A stretch of 5,270 nt of DNA, from the NCBI GenBank assembly GCA_023394255.1, contig JAEXAZ010000119.1, positions 1 to 5,270 on the forward strand. Direction: 5' to 3'. Under the pieces are notes generated by a model. The model did not search any database, had not been told where the DNA came from, and saw nothing but the letters and a program-made list of their open reading frames with translations. Origin of the DNA: Bacillota bacterium (lineage in GTDB: Bacteria > Bacillota > Clostridia > Oscillospirales > Ruminococcaceae). The stretch's first letter is position 1, and the number at the start of each line of letters is the position of its first letter. Shown here one piece after another: positions 1-5,270 of this stretch. The position numbers were made by a program, and so were the translations under genes.

Positions 1-151
1 CAATAGGCCCGGTAGGACCGGTAGGGCCGGCAAGACCAGCAGGACCAATAGGTCCGGTAGGACCGGTAGGGCCGGCAAGACCAGCAGGACCAATAGGCCC
101 GGTAGGACCGGTAGGGCCGGCAAGACCAGCAGGACCAATAGGCCCGGTAGG
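1..151. repeat. 45-bp tandem repeat, 3.3 copies
   Basis: Copies begin at 1, 46 and 91, with a partial copy from 136 that matches through 151. The full copies differ only at position 53 (T instead of C), a silent change in a Gly codon of the minus-strand frame. Near identity suggests recent expansion or homogenisation by slippage or recombination. The 45-bp period is five Gly-X-Y triplets, so copy-number change keeps the collagen frame open. Confidence 0.95.
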
Positions 152-157
152 TGACTC

Positions 158-166
158 TGTTATAAT
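158..166 (+). promoter_or_regulatory. Candidate extended -10 promoter for the par operon
   Basis: TGTTATAAT fits the extended -10 consensus TGnTATAAT exactly. No TTGACA-like -35 lies 16 to 18 bp upstream, where the collagen repeat ends, but extended -10 promoters can work without one. A start near 172-174 would give a leader of about 135 nt before parA, containing most of the hairpin and both 29-bp repeats. This is the only good rightward promoter I see before parA. Activity is inferred from sequence alone. Confidence 0.45.
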
Positions 167-230
167 TGGACTAAGTAAGTGAAAACCGCTAAATCAAAGG
201 GTTTTTCGCTAATCTTAGTCCGATTTTTTT
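164..230 (+). terminator. Nested hairpin with T-run: terminator or attenuator in the parA leader
   Basis: GGACTAAG (168-175) pairs with CTTAGTCC (214-221), and the stem can extend outward through 164-167 with 222-225, including one T-G pair. Inside it, GAAAA (181-185) can pair with TTTTC (203-207). Seven T's (224-230) follow on the plus strand only, as in an intrinsic terminator reading rightward. If transcription starts near 173 from the adjacent -10, the left outer arm would be mostly missing from that transcript. The full hairpin would then stop only read-through from further left, insulating the operon. A leader attenuator or a DNA-level recognition site are alternatives. Confidence 0.5.
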
Positions 231-235
231 ACCCT

Positions 236-293
236 ATTTACCCATTACCCAAATCTTTTACCCAATTTACCCATTACCCAAATCTTTTACCCA
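236..293 (+). repeat. Two perfect 29-bp tandem repeats with TTACCC motifs (candidate operator or centromere)
   Basis: Positions 236-264 and 265-293 are identical over 29 bp. Each copy carries three TTACCC motifs, starting at 238, 245, 258 and at 267, 274, 287. A seventh starts at 229. The spacing is 9, 7, 13, 9, 7, 13, so the array is regular. It sits immediately before the parA ribosome site. Short direct repeats upstream of a partition operon are a known form of plasmid centromere and autoregulatory site, bound by ParB or ParA-type proteins. That role is inferred here; an iteron-type origin or another repressor's operator are alternatives. Confidence 0.6.
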
Positions 294-309
294 AGAAAGG
301 AGCACGCCG

Positions 310-1122
310 ATGGCGAAAATCATTGCGATTATTAATGAAAAGGGTGGCGTGGGAAAAACAGCCACGGCAACCACGCTAGCCTATCTTTTGTCCAAGAAAG
401 GACACCGTACCGCCCTGATTGATTTTGACGGTCAGGGACATTCAAGCATTATTTCCGGTGTGAAGAACACCAACAAGCTGGAGGTGACAATTAACACACT
501 GCTACGCAGACTGGTTGAGGACGAGCCATTACCTCCGCCTGAAAGCTACATATTCAAAACCAAGTGTGGGGTTGACCTGATTCCCTCCAACACGCAGCTG
601 TTTACCCTTGAGCGAAATCTCTGCAATGTGGATTTCCGTGAGCATATCCTGACAAGCTACGTTGACACCATTAAGGACAGTTATGACTACATTATCATTG
701 ACTGTATGCCCCAAATGGGTACGCCCATGATTAACGTGATGATGTGTGCCGACAGCCTTATCATCCCAACGCAGGCGGAACTTCTGTCTGCACAGGGGCT
801 TGCGGAATTGCTGAAACATTATCAGCTTATCCAGAAAAACAGTAACCACCGCCTGCGCATTGAGGGTATCCTGATTACCATGGATTCCGCTAATACCATT
901 CTTTCCGCACAGGTAAACGATATGATTCAGCAGGGATTTTCCGATAAGGTTCCTATTTTCAAAACCCGCATTCCCCGTTCCATTAAGGTGGCGGAAGCCG
1001 TGCTGTACCATCAGACCATCTGTGAATTTGTGCCGGAAAATCCTGCGGCAATCGCCTATGAGCAATTCGTGGACGAACTTCTGTCCAAGGAGCAGGGCAA
1101 AACTGCGGAAAGGAGCGCATAA
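310..1122 (+). CDS. parA: ParA-family partition ATPase
   Basis: ParA/Soj-type ATPases bind DNA non-specifically when ATP-bound and move ParB-centromere complexes apart, so that plasmids or excised elements are inherited. The 270-residue product has the deviant Walker A motif KGGVGKTA at residues 11-18, with the signature Lys 11 and Lys 16. It also has a Walker A' segment DFDGQGHSS at 38-46 and a Walker B strand YIIIDCMPQMG around 127-137, with Asp 131. There is no N-terminal helix-turn-helix before the Walker A motif, so it is the short kind that leaves operator binding to a partner. The Pro usual in the DxDPQG motif is Gly 41. AAAGGAG at 296-302, 7 nt before the ATG, supports this start. The stop is 2 nt before parB and the parB ribosome site lies inside the parA end, which suggests coupled translation. 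The family call is firm; the cargo is inferred. Confidence 0.95.
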   Translation: MAKIIAIINEKGGVGKTATATTLAYLLSKKGHRTALIDFDGQGHSSIISGVKNTNKLEVTINTLLRRLVEDEPLPPPESYIFKTKCGVDLIPSNTQLFTLERNLCNVDFREHILTSYVDTIKDSYDYIIIDCMPQMGTPMINVMMCADSLIIPTQAELLSAQGLAELLKHYQLIQKNSNHRLRIEGILITMDSANTILSAQVNDMIQQGFSDKVPIFKTRIPRSIKVAEAVLYHQTICEFVPENPAAIAYEQFVDELLSKEQGKTAERSA

Positions 1123-1124
1123 TC

Positions 1125-2159
1125 ATGGCTACACCAAAACCGAAAGCCCGTTTTGTGGATTTCCAAGAAATGTTGAGCATTGAACCGCAGCAAGGCATTA
1201 CCAGTGAAAGTGATACCGCCCCTGCTCCTGTGCAGGGCGGTATCACGGAAATGGATTTCAGCATTATGGAGTCCTTTCCCAATCACAGGTTCAAGCTCTA
1301 TGAAGGACAACAGCTTGATGATATGGTGGAGAGTATCCTGCAGTTTGGCATCCTGCTTCCGATCATTCTCTGGCATACCGAGGACGGGCGGTATATCATT
1401 CTCAGCGGACACAACCGCAAAAATGCCGCTCAACTTGCGGGGCTAACTCAAGGCCCCGTTATCATCCGTGAAAACCTCACCCATGATGACGCCGTTTTAA
1501 TCGTTACTGAAACCAATCTTCGCCAGCGCTCTTTCTCTGACATGAGCCATTCGGAACGTGCTTATTGTCTTGCACAGCACTACGAAGCCCTTAAATCGCA
1601 GGGCAAACGAAATGACCTTTTAGCGGAGATTGAAATACTCTTAAACCCGCATGGTTCCGAGGAAAATGAAACTTCGTCTGAGGTTCAGACGAAGTCGCGT
1701 TCTGACACAAAACTTGGTCAAGATTACGGCCTTTCACGGGATAAGGTAGCAAAATATATCCGTATTTCTAACTTGATCGACCCTCTCATTTCACGGGTTG
1801 ACACAGGGGAAATTGCTTTTCTTGCCGCCTATGACCTCTCCTTTGTGGAGAACACCGCAAAGCAACAGCAGATTGCCGACCTCATGGAATCCGACAGCTA
1901 TAAGGTGGACATGAAAAAAGCGGAGCTGTTCCATAGCTACTACGAAACCGGAAAACTGAGCGATACCGCTATTGTGCAAATCCTCTCCGGCGAGAAAACC
2001 CGCAAACCCAAAAGCAGTAAGCCGCAGCCCGTTAAAATCAAGCCTGCCGTGATTTCCAAGTATTTTACTCCACAGCAGACCCAAAAGGAAATTGAGGAAA
2101 CCATTGATAAGGCGCTGGCCCTGTACTTTGAAAATCAGAATAAGGAGGTGGCATCTTGA
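1125..2159 (+). CDS. parB: ParB/Spo0J-family partition protein
   Basis: ParB proteins bind a centromere (parS), spread along DNA as CTP-dependent clamps and activate ParA. The N-terminal ParB/Srx-fold domain lies at about residues 45-135. It includes SGHNRKNAA (94-102), which corresponds to the GxRRxxA nucleotide-binding motif of the family, and ETNLRQRSF (129-137), equivalent to the conserved 'EN.QR' segment. The middle DNA-binding part is around 198-240 (YGLSRDKVAKYIRI onward). The C-terminal 50 residues are Lys/Gln-rich and probably dimerise. A segment near 168-197 looks longer than I expect for element-borne ParBs and contains a perfect palindrome at DNA level; a second inverted repeat lies at residues 29-41. 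The ATG has AAAGGAG at 1109-1115, 9 nt upstream. The stop overlaps the TTG start of the next gene by 4 nt (TTGA). Confidence 0.92.
   Translation: MATPKPKARFVDFQEMLSIEPQQGITSESDTAPAPVQGGITEMDFSIMESFPNHRFKLYEGQQLDDMVESILQFGILLPIILWHTEDGRYIILSGHNRKNAAQLAGLTQGPVIIRENLTHDDAVLIVTETNLRQRSFSDMSHSERAYCLAQHYEALKSQGKRNDLLAEIEILLNPHGSEENETSSEVQTKSRSDTKLGQDYGLSRDKVAKYIRISNLIDPLISRVDTGEIAFLAAYDLSFVENTAKQQQIADLMESDSYKVDMKKAELFHSYYETGKLSDTAIVQILSGEKTRKPKSSKPQPVKIKPAVISKYFTPQQTQKEIEETIDKALALYFENQNKEVAS
1210..1246. repeat. 12-bp perfect inverted repeat inside parB (N-terminal linker)
   Basis: GTGATACCGCCC (1210-1221) is the exact reverse complement of 1235-1246, separated by 13 nt. It falls in parB codons 29-41, before the ParB domain, where the protein looks unconserved (SDTAPAPVQGGIT). 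No T-run follows on either side, so it is not a standard intrinsic terminator. It could be an RNA hairpin affecting parB expression or a protein-binding site; the sequence does not say which. Confidence 0.7.
1671..1695. repeat. 11-bp perfect inverted repeat inside parB (candidate parS-like palindrome)
   Basis: ACTTCGTCTGA (1671-1681) and its exact reverse complement (1685-1695) are separated by only GGT. They encode the SSEVQTKS part of an apparently variable linker just before the DNA-binding domain. Such a compact 25-bp palindrome is more typical of a protein-binding site than of a terminator, and no T-run follows. Some chromosomal and plasmid parS sites lie in or beside parB itself, so a ParB-binding role is possible. 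It does not resemble the consensus TGTTTCACGTGAAACA. Confidence 0.7.
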
Positions 2160-5100
2160 GCAAAGTAACCTTTCTTGCCGATTTGTATAATAAGTCGGTG
2201 CAGGAATACACGAAAGACCCTGCGGAGTGGAAAGATTTGCTGTCCTGCGTGGCAAGATACTATAAACGCTCTTTCGATAACGCCGTGCTGATTTACGCCC
2301 AGCGCCCCGATGCAAGCCAGCTTGCCACCTTTGACGAGTGGCATGACAGGCGGATTAACCGTAACATCAACCGGGGTGCAAAGGGTATTGCCGTGATTGA
2401 CATGGTGAATCCCACTGCCAGCCTAAAGCACCTGTTTGACTTCATGGATACCAACGGTGACGAGCAAAGCTTCAAACGGGTTTTGAGTTACCTGTGGGAA
2501 CTGGAGGATCAGTACAAGCCCAGCCTGCTGGTGAAATTCCACGAAAAATACCATACCCCTACCTCCGGCATAGAGCTGTGCCTGTATAAGCTGGTACAGC
2601 AGCGTGTGCGTCGGGTTTTACCGAAGTACATGGAAAACTTCAAGGTGAGCGATGAAAGCAGTATGCTTTACGACGCACCTATTGAAGCGGTAAAAGCAGA
2701 GTTTACGGAGCTTGTCACCGACAGCGTTGCCTATACGGTATTTCAAAAATGCGGTCTTTCCGCAGAGTTGTTTGAGCATAATGCCTTTGAGAGTATCAGC
2801 CACTTTAACAGCTTGGAGCTTTTTATGGCAATGGGCAGTTGTACGGTGTCCCTTGCCAGACCCATCCTGAAAGAAATCCAGCAGGAAATTCAGCAAATTA
2901 AAATCGAAAGGAGCCAAATTTATGAGAACCGAACCGTTAATGAACCTCACTTATCGGCAGGGCGAGGACGGGATGCTGTACCCCAACCTGCAAATCTCGG
3001 AGAACGAGAAAACCGACCGGACACCGGTGGGCAAATTCGGGAGCATGTGGAAGAACTTCATGCTGGAGAACCACCCGCACCGCCTGTCGGAGTTGGTGGC
3101 ACAGGGCAAAATCAACGAGATGATTTTGAAAGTGGACGAGGAAGCCGAGAACCGCAAAGAGCGGCTGATACAGGAGCTTCTAAACGCCCAGCCGATGCCC
3201 GACACCGAGGATACGCTGGAGAGAGCCGGTCACATGAGCATGATAACCTCCACAGCGGAGGAAATCGTAATCAGCGAACTGATTCAGAAGCCCCGATAAC
3301 AAAAACCGCAGAGCCGCCCACAGATGGTAAACAGCCGTCTGTGGGCGGCTTTTTTGTTGTTCCACCCAAAACAGTACAGGAGGCTCCGGTGACTATACCG
3401 TCCGAAACGCCCCAGCCGCTGGATGAAGAAGAAATCTCCGACCTCATTGATGTGGTGCTGTGCGCGGACGATATTACCCCAGATACACGGGAATGGGTAT
3501 CGGAGATTTACAAATTTTTTGAGGGCGGTCATAAGCAGACCACGAAAGCTAAAATCCTGAAAGCCTTTTATGGCAAGCTGGATGCGGAGTACATGACCAA
3601 AATCGGCGATCACTTTCTGCATATACTTGCCAACAGCGAAGGACTGATCTTTGAAACAGAGGGACAGCAGTTTGCCGCCAGCTATGCGGAGCTTACAAAT
3701 CGCATTGATCAACTCATTTTGATGGGGGCTTACCCGTACAGTTCAGCCGACAGCATGATTGACGATTTTTCCATACCGGATGAAATGGACGAAATGCAGG
3801 GAGTATCCGGTGAGGACGAACCGGATCAGGAGGAAACTGTTGCTTCTTCTGCTCTACCCAAACAGGACAGACAGAAGATTATTGATGAATACCTTCAGTA
3901 CGGAAGCGGTACACAGGGCGGCAGACAGCGGATATATCGTGCCATACTCTCCATGCCTGCGAAGAAAGACAAAGTATCGTTTATTCGAAAGGAATATAAT
4001 TCCTACGGTTCCTACCGCAGTTCGGAAAACGGTGATCAGTGGCATTTAGAGTCCACTCCGAAAGGTCTGGCAATTGATTACCGGTCCGGCACATTGGAAC
4101 TGCATGAGGTTCTGTCGTGGAATCAGGTGGAAAACGGTATCTCTGACCTGATCCGACAAGACCGGTATCTATCCGAGGAAGATAAGGCCGAGTTGGAAGC
4201 TGAGAGCGGAACCGTTTATGTTCCTGCCCCGGCAAAGCCATCACAGGAAGTCCCCGACAGGCAGCTTACACTTTTTGACATGGCTCCTGTTTCACAGGAC
4301 AGCTATGAGGACATCACAGACGATAACAATGATAGTGTAATTGACGGAAATTCCGACGAGCCGCAGCCCTTGCCGTTTGTGGAGGGTGACCGAATTTACT
4401 ACCATGACCGGGTATTTGAGATTGTTAAATTCCTGCATGATGGCCGCACGGTAGAAATCGGTGATATTGCCCAGCTCAAAAATCTGAATAGCCTTAAAAT
4501 TACGGAGCGTGTGCCGCTATCCGAAATTGCGGACTGCAAGCCCCTGAAAGACCATTATACCAAAGGGGAGCTTGCTTCTATGGTGGTGGAGGCGGTCCAA
4601 AGCGGCGATGACAGTGAAGAAACCAAAGCGACAATCCACGCCGCCACTCTTGTCAATCAGTCCAATGATGAATATAGCCATGTCATTATGGATGATTTCC
4701 ATACCCGAGCATGGGGCAAGGGCTTAAATTACCGCTATTCCCCCGACCATCATTTGTATGACGGCGGCCCGAAAACCAAGTGCAGAAATAATACTGAGGC
4801 AATCCGGCTGCTGAAGGAATTGCAGGCGCAGGGACGTATGGCTACCGCCGCGGAACAGATTAGTCTTGCACGGTTTGTGGGCTGGGGCGGTCTTGCCAAT
4901 GCGCTGACACCGGATAAAAGCGGTTGGGAAAAGGAATATGCAGAAATTAAAGAACTGCTGACCGACGAGGAATTTCAGGTGGCACAGAAAAGTACCCTGA
5001 CCTCCCATTACACAGAGCAGAGCGTTATCAATCACATTTATCAGGGACTGGCGAACATGGGTTTTTGGGGCGGCAACATCTTAGACCCGGCCCTTGGTAC

Positions 5101-5270
5101 AGGAAACTTTTTCTCCGTGCTGCCGGAGAGCATGGGCGGTTCCAAGCTCTATGGCTGTGAAATCGACCCAATCCCCGGCCATATTGCCAAGCACCTTTAC
5201 CCGGATGCGGATATTCAGGTGACAGGTTTTGAACAGACGGCCTTTTCCGATCATTTCTTTGATGTAATGG
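2156..5270 (+). CDS. Giant element-borne DNA methylase/helicase-family protein, N-terminal 1038 codons (runs off the window)
   Basis: Large proteins of this family, often annotated DEAD/DEAH or SNF2-like helicase with a DNA methylase part or 'LtrC-like', are common in Tn1549-type conjugative elements; their exact job is not established. TTG at 2156 is the start: AAGGAGGTG (2142-2150) is ideally spaced, it overlaps the parB stop, and the next in-frame ATG is about 80 codons later. Residues 38-82 (FDNAVLIYAQRPDA...NRGAKGIAVID) resemble the ArdC-type N-terminal domain. Residues 256-400 are a polar linker that overlaps a TnpV gene and its terminator. Residues 580-680 hold another family segment (GSGTQGGRQRIYRAIL...). 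QLTLF at 703-707 resembles a beta-clamp-binding motif. A small beta domain (EGDRIYYHDRVFEIV) follows near 742, then RFVGWGG at 906-912. The adenine-methylase SAM motif DPALGTGNF is at 977-985, with acidic GCEID ending at residue 1004. The catalytic NPPF-like motif and any helicase motifs would lie beyond the window. Confidence 0.92.
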   Translation, partial: MSKVTFLADLYNKSVQEYTKDPAEWKDLLSCVARYYKRSFDNAVLIYAQRPDASQLATFDEWHDRRINRNINRGAKGIAVIDMVNPTASLKHLFDFMDTNGDEQSFKRVLSYLWELEDQYKPSLLVKFHEKYHTPTSGIELCLYKLVQQRVRRVLPKYMENFKVSDESSMLYDAPIEAVKAEFTELVTDSVAYTVFQKCGLSAELFEHNAFESISHFNSLELFMAMGSCTVSLARPILKEIQQEIQQIKIERSQIYENRTVNEPHLSAGRGRDAVPQPANLGERENRPDTGGQIREHVEELHAGEPPAPPVGVGGTGQNQRDDFESGRGSREPQRAADTGASKRPADARHRGYAGESRSHEHDNLHSGGNRNQRTDSEAPITKTAEPPTDGKQPSVGGFFVVPPKTVQEAPVTIPSETPQPLDEEEISDLIDVVLCADDITPDTREWVSEIYKFFEGGHKQTTKAKILKAFYGKLDAEYMTKIGDHFLHILANSEGLIFETEGQQFAASYAELTNRIDQLILMGAYPYSSADSMIDDFSIPDEMDEMQGVSGEDEPDQEETVASSALPKQDRQKIIDEYLQYGSGTQGGRQRIYRAILSMPAKKDKVSFIRKEYNSYGSYRSSENGDQWHLESTPKGLAIDYRSGTLELHEVLSWNQVENGISDLIRQDRYLSEEDKAELEAESGTVYVPAPAKPSQEVPDRQLTLFDMAPVSQDSYEDITDDNNDSVIDGNSDEPQPLPFVEGDRIYYHDRVFEIVKFLHDGRTVEIGDIAQLKNLNSLKITERVPLSEIADCKPLKDHYTKGELASMVVEAVQSGDDSEETKATIHAATLVNQSNDEYSHVIMDDFHTRAWGKGLNYRYSPDHHLYDGGPKTKCRNNTEAIRLLKELQAQGRMATAAEQISLARFVGWGGLANALTPDKSGWEKEYAEIKELLTDEEFQVAQKSTLTSHYTEQSVINHIYQGLANMGFWGGNILDPALGTGNFFSVLPESMGGSKLYGCEIDPIPGHIAKHLYPDADIQVTGFEQTAFSDHFFDVM
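2922..3299 (+). CDS. tnpV: TnpV-family small protein, encoded inside the long gene in the +1 frame
   Basis: The 125-residue product matches my knowledge of the TnpV family, small proteins of unknown function found in clostridial mobile elements. Features seen are NLTYRQ near residue 8, LYPNL at 19-23, PVGKFGSMWKNFM at 35-47, a Glu/Lys-rich helical middle, and AEEIVISELI near the C-terminus. AAAGGAG at 2907-2913 lies 8 nt before the ATG. ATG 2940 (MNLTYRQ) is an alternative start that fits the family but lacks its own ribosome site. An intrinsic terminator follows 12 nt after the stop. By hand count about 97 of 125 codons end in G or C, clearly more than in the flanking long frame, which supports real coding in this frame. 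The enclosing gene reads the same DNA one base earlier without a stop. It may be a genuine overlapping gene or the remnant of a TnpV cassette absorbed into the larger gene; expression is not shown. Confidence 0.6.
   Translation: MRTEPLMNLTYRQGEDGMLYPNLQISENEKTDRTPVGKFGSMWKNFMLENHPHRLSELVAQGKINEMILKVDEEAENRKERLIQELLNAQPMPDTEDTLERAGHMSMITSTAEEIVISELIQKPR
3312..3355 (+). terminator. Strong intrinsic terminator after tnpV, inside the long gene
   Basis: GCCGCCCACAGA (3313-3324) is perfectly complementary to TCTGTGGGCGGC (3338-3349). A3312 pairs with T3350 and the loop is 13 nt. The GC-rich stem runs straight into six T's (3350-3355). The stretch AAAAACCGCA on the left makes a leftward terminator possible but weaker. 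It sits 12 nt after the tnpV stop, exactly where a tnpV terminator belongs. It is also coding sequence for the enclosing protein (EPPTDGKQPSVGGFFVV), so it should reduce transcription of the downstream part of that gene unless translation or an antitermination factor prevents folding. Confidence 0.85.

Larger units (their letters stand above)
1..193 (-). pseudogene. Collagen-like Gly-X-Y repeat protein, fragment lacking a start codon
   Basis: Read on the minus strand, positions 150 to 1 give uninterrupted Gly-X-Y triplets in a 15-residue unit, GPAGLAGPTGPTGPI, typical of bacterial collagen-like surface, spore-coat or phage fibre proteins. The frame continues off the left edge, so the C-terminal part is outside the window. 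Upstream of the repeats the frame reads about 14 more codons (ending TESPTGPIG) and then meets TGA at 194-196. No ATG, GTG or TTG lies between that stop and the repeats, and no ribosome site is seen, so the 5' end of the gene is missing. The GC-rich repeat contrasts with the AT-rich DNA that follows. Possible explanations are insertion of the neighbouring mobile element into a collagen-like gene, a decayed gene, or an assembly join in repetitive sequence. I am sure of the repeat type and unsure of the history. Confidence 0.7.

Noticed and set aside
1..151. CRISPR array
   Set aside because: The 45-bp units are contiguous with no unique spacers and translate to Gly-X-Y repeats, so this is a coding tandem repeat.
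179..379. A 66-codon plus-strand ORF across the parA leader
   Set aside because: It has no ribosome site, translates the TTACCC repeats into low-complexity sequence, and runs out of frame into the well-supported start of parA.
529..1065. A 178-codon minus-strand ORF opposite parA
   Set aside because: It lies wholly within parA on the opposite strand, has no recognisable domain, and its Cys/His/Arg-rich composition is that of a reverse-frame shadow.
1438..1458. Short inverted repeat CGGGGC/GCCCCG in parB
   Set aside because: Only 6 bp per arm with a 9-nt loop and no T-run; expected by chance in coding DNA of this composition.
1791..2315. A 174-codon minus-strand ORF across the parB-long gene junction
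   Set aside because: It overlaps two firm genes, lacks a convincing ribosome site and shows no family resemblance.
2900..2925. Programmed frameshift joining the N-terminal part of the long gene to tnpV
   Set aside because: No slippery heptamer is seen at the overlap, tnpV has its own ribosome site and start, and the long frame is already open, so no frameshift is needed.
3284..3712. A 142-codon minus-strand ORF opposite the long gene
   Set aside because: It crosses the terminator after tnpV and has no domain; the plus-strand frame here encodes coherent protein sequence.
3759..4049. A 96-codon plus-strand ORF in another frame of the long gene
   Set aside because: Unlike the tnpV case it has no ribosome site, terminator or family match, and the long frame here matches conserved segments of its family.

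Overview
The window looks like accessory DNA from a Bacillota (Clostridia-type, gut Lachnospiraceae/Ruminococcaceae-like) genome. It appears to be the partition and 'helicase-methylase' segment of a large conjugative element or plasmid. Pointers are the AAGGAGG-type ribosome sites, moderate GC content, a ParA-ParB pair like those of Tn1549-family elements, and the start of a giant protein of the methylase-helicase type (often annotated 'DEAD/DEAH box helicase', SNF2-like or LtrC-like) that those elements carry. No relaxase, integrase or replication gene is visible, so the window alone does not decide between integrated element and plasmid.

Layout. Positions 1-150 are 3.3 nearly perfect copies of a 45-bp unit that encodes collagen-like Gly-X-Y repeats on the minus strand; its open frame has no start codon and ends at a stop at 194-196. 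Positions 151-309 are an AT-rich control region. It holds a perfect extended -10 (TGTTATAAT), a nested hairpin ending in seven T's, and two perfect 29-bp tandem repeats built from TTACCC motifs, directly before the parA ribosome site. Next come parA (310-1122), parB (1125-2159) and, overlapping parB by 4 nt with a TTG start, a long reading frame that is open to the end of the window (2156-5270, at least 1038 codons). All genes point rightward and look like one translationally coupled operon.

The most unusual part lies inside the long frame. Positions 2907-3355 hold a complete second gene cassette in the +1 frame: a strong ribosome site, a TnpV-family ORF of 125 codons, and a strong intrinsic terminator. 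The long frame reads through all of it without a stop, producing a Gly/Arg/Glu/Pro/Asp-rich linker between its N-terminal domain and the rest of the protein. Two further long perfect inverted repeats lie inside parB, both in stretches that look like poorly conserved linkers.

How the parts may work together (inference): ParA and ParB would stabilise the element, with the TTACCC repeats and/or the palindromes as candidate ParB sites or operators. The giant protein (ArdC-like N-terminus, beta-clamp-like motif, adenine-methylase SAM motif, helicase part beyond the window) would act on the element's DNA during transfer or establishment. The terminator inside the long gene could split the operon into abundant short and rarer long transcripts.
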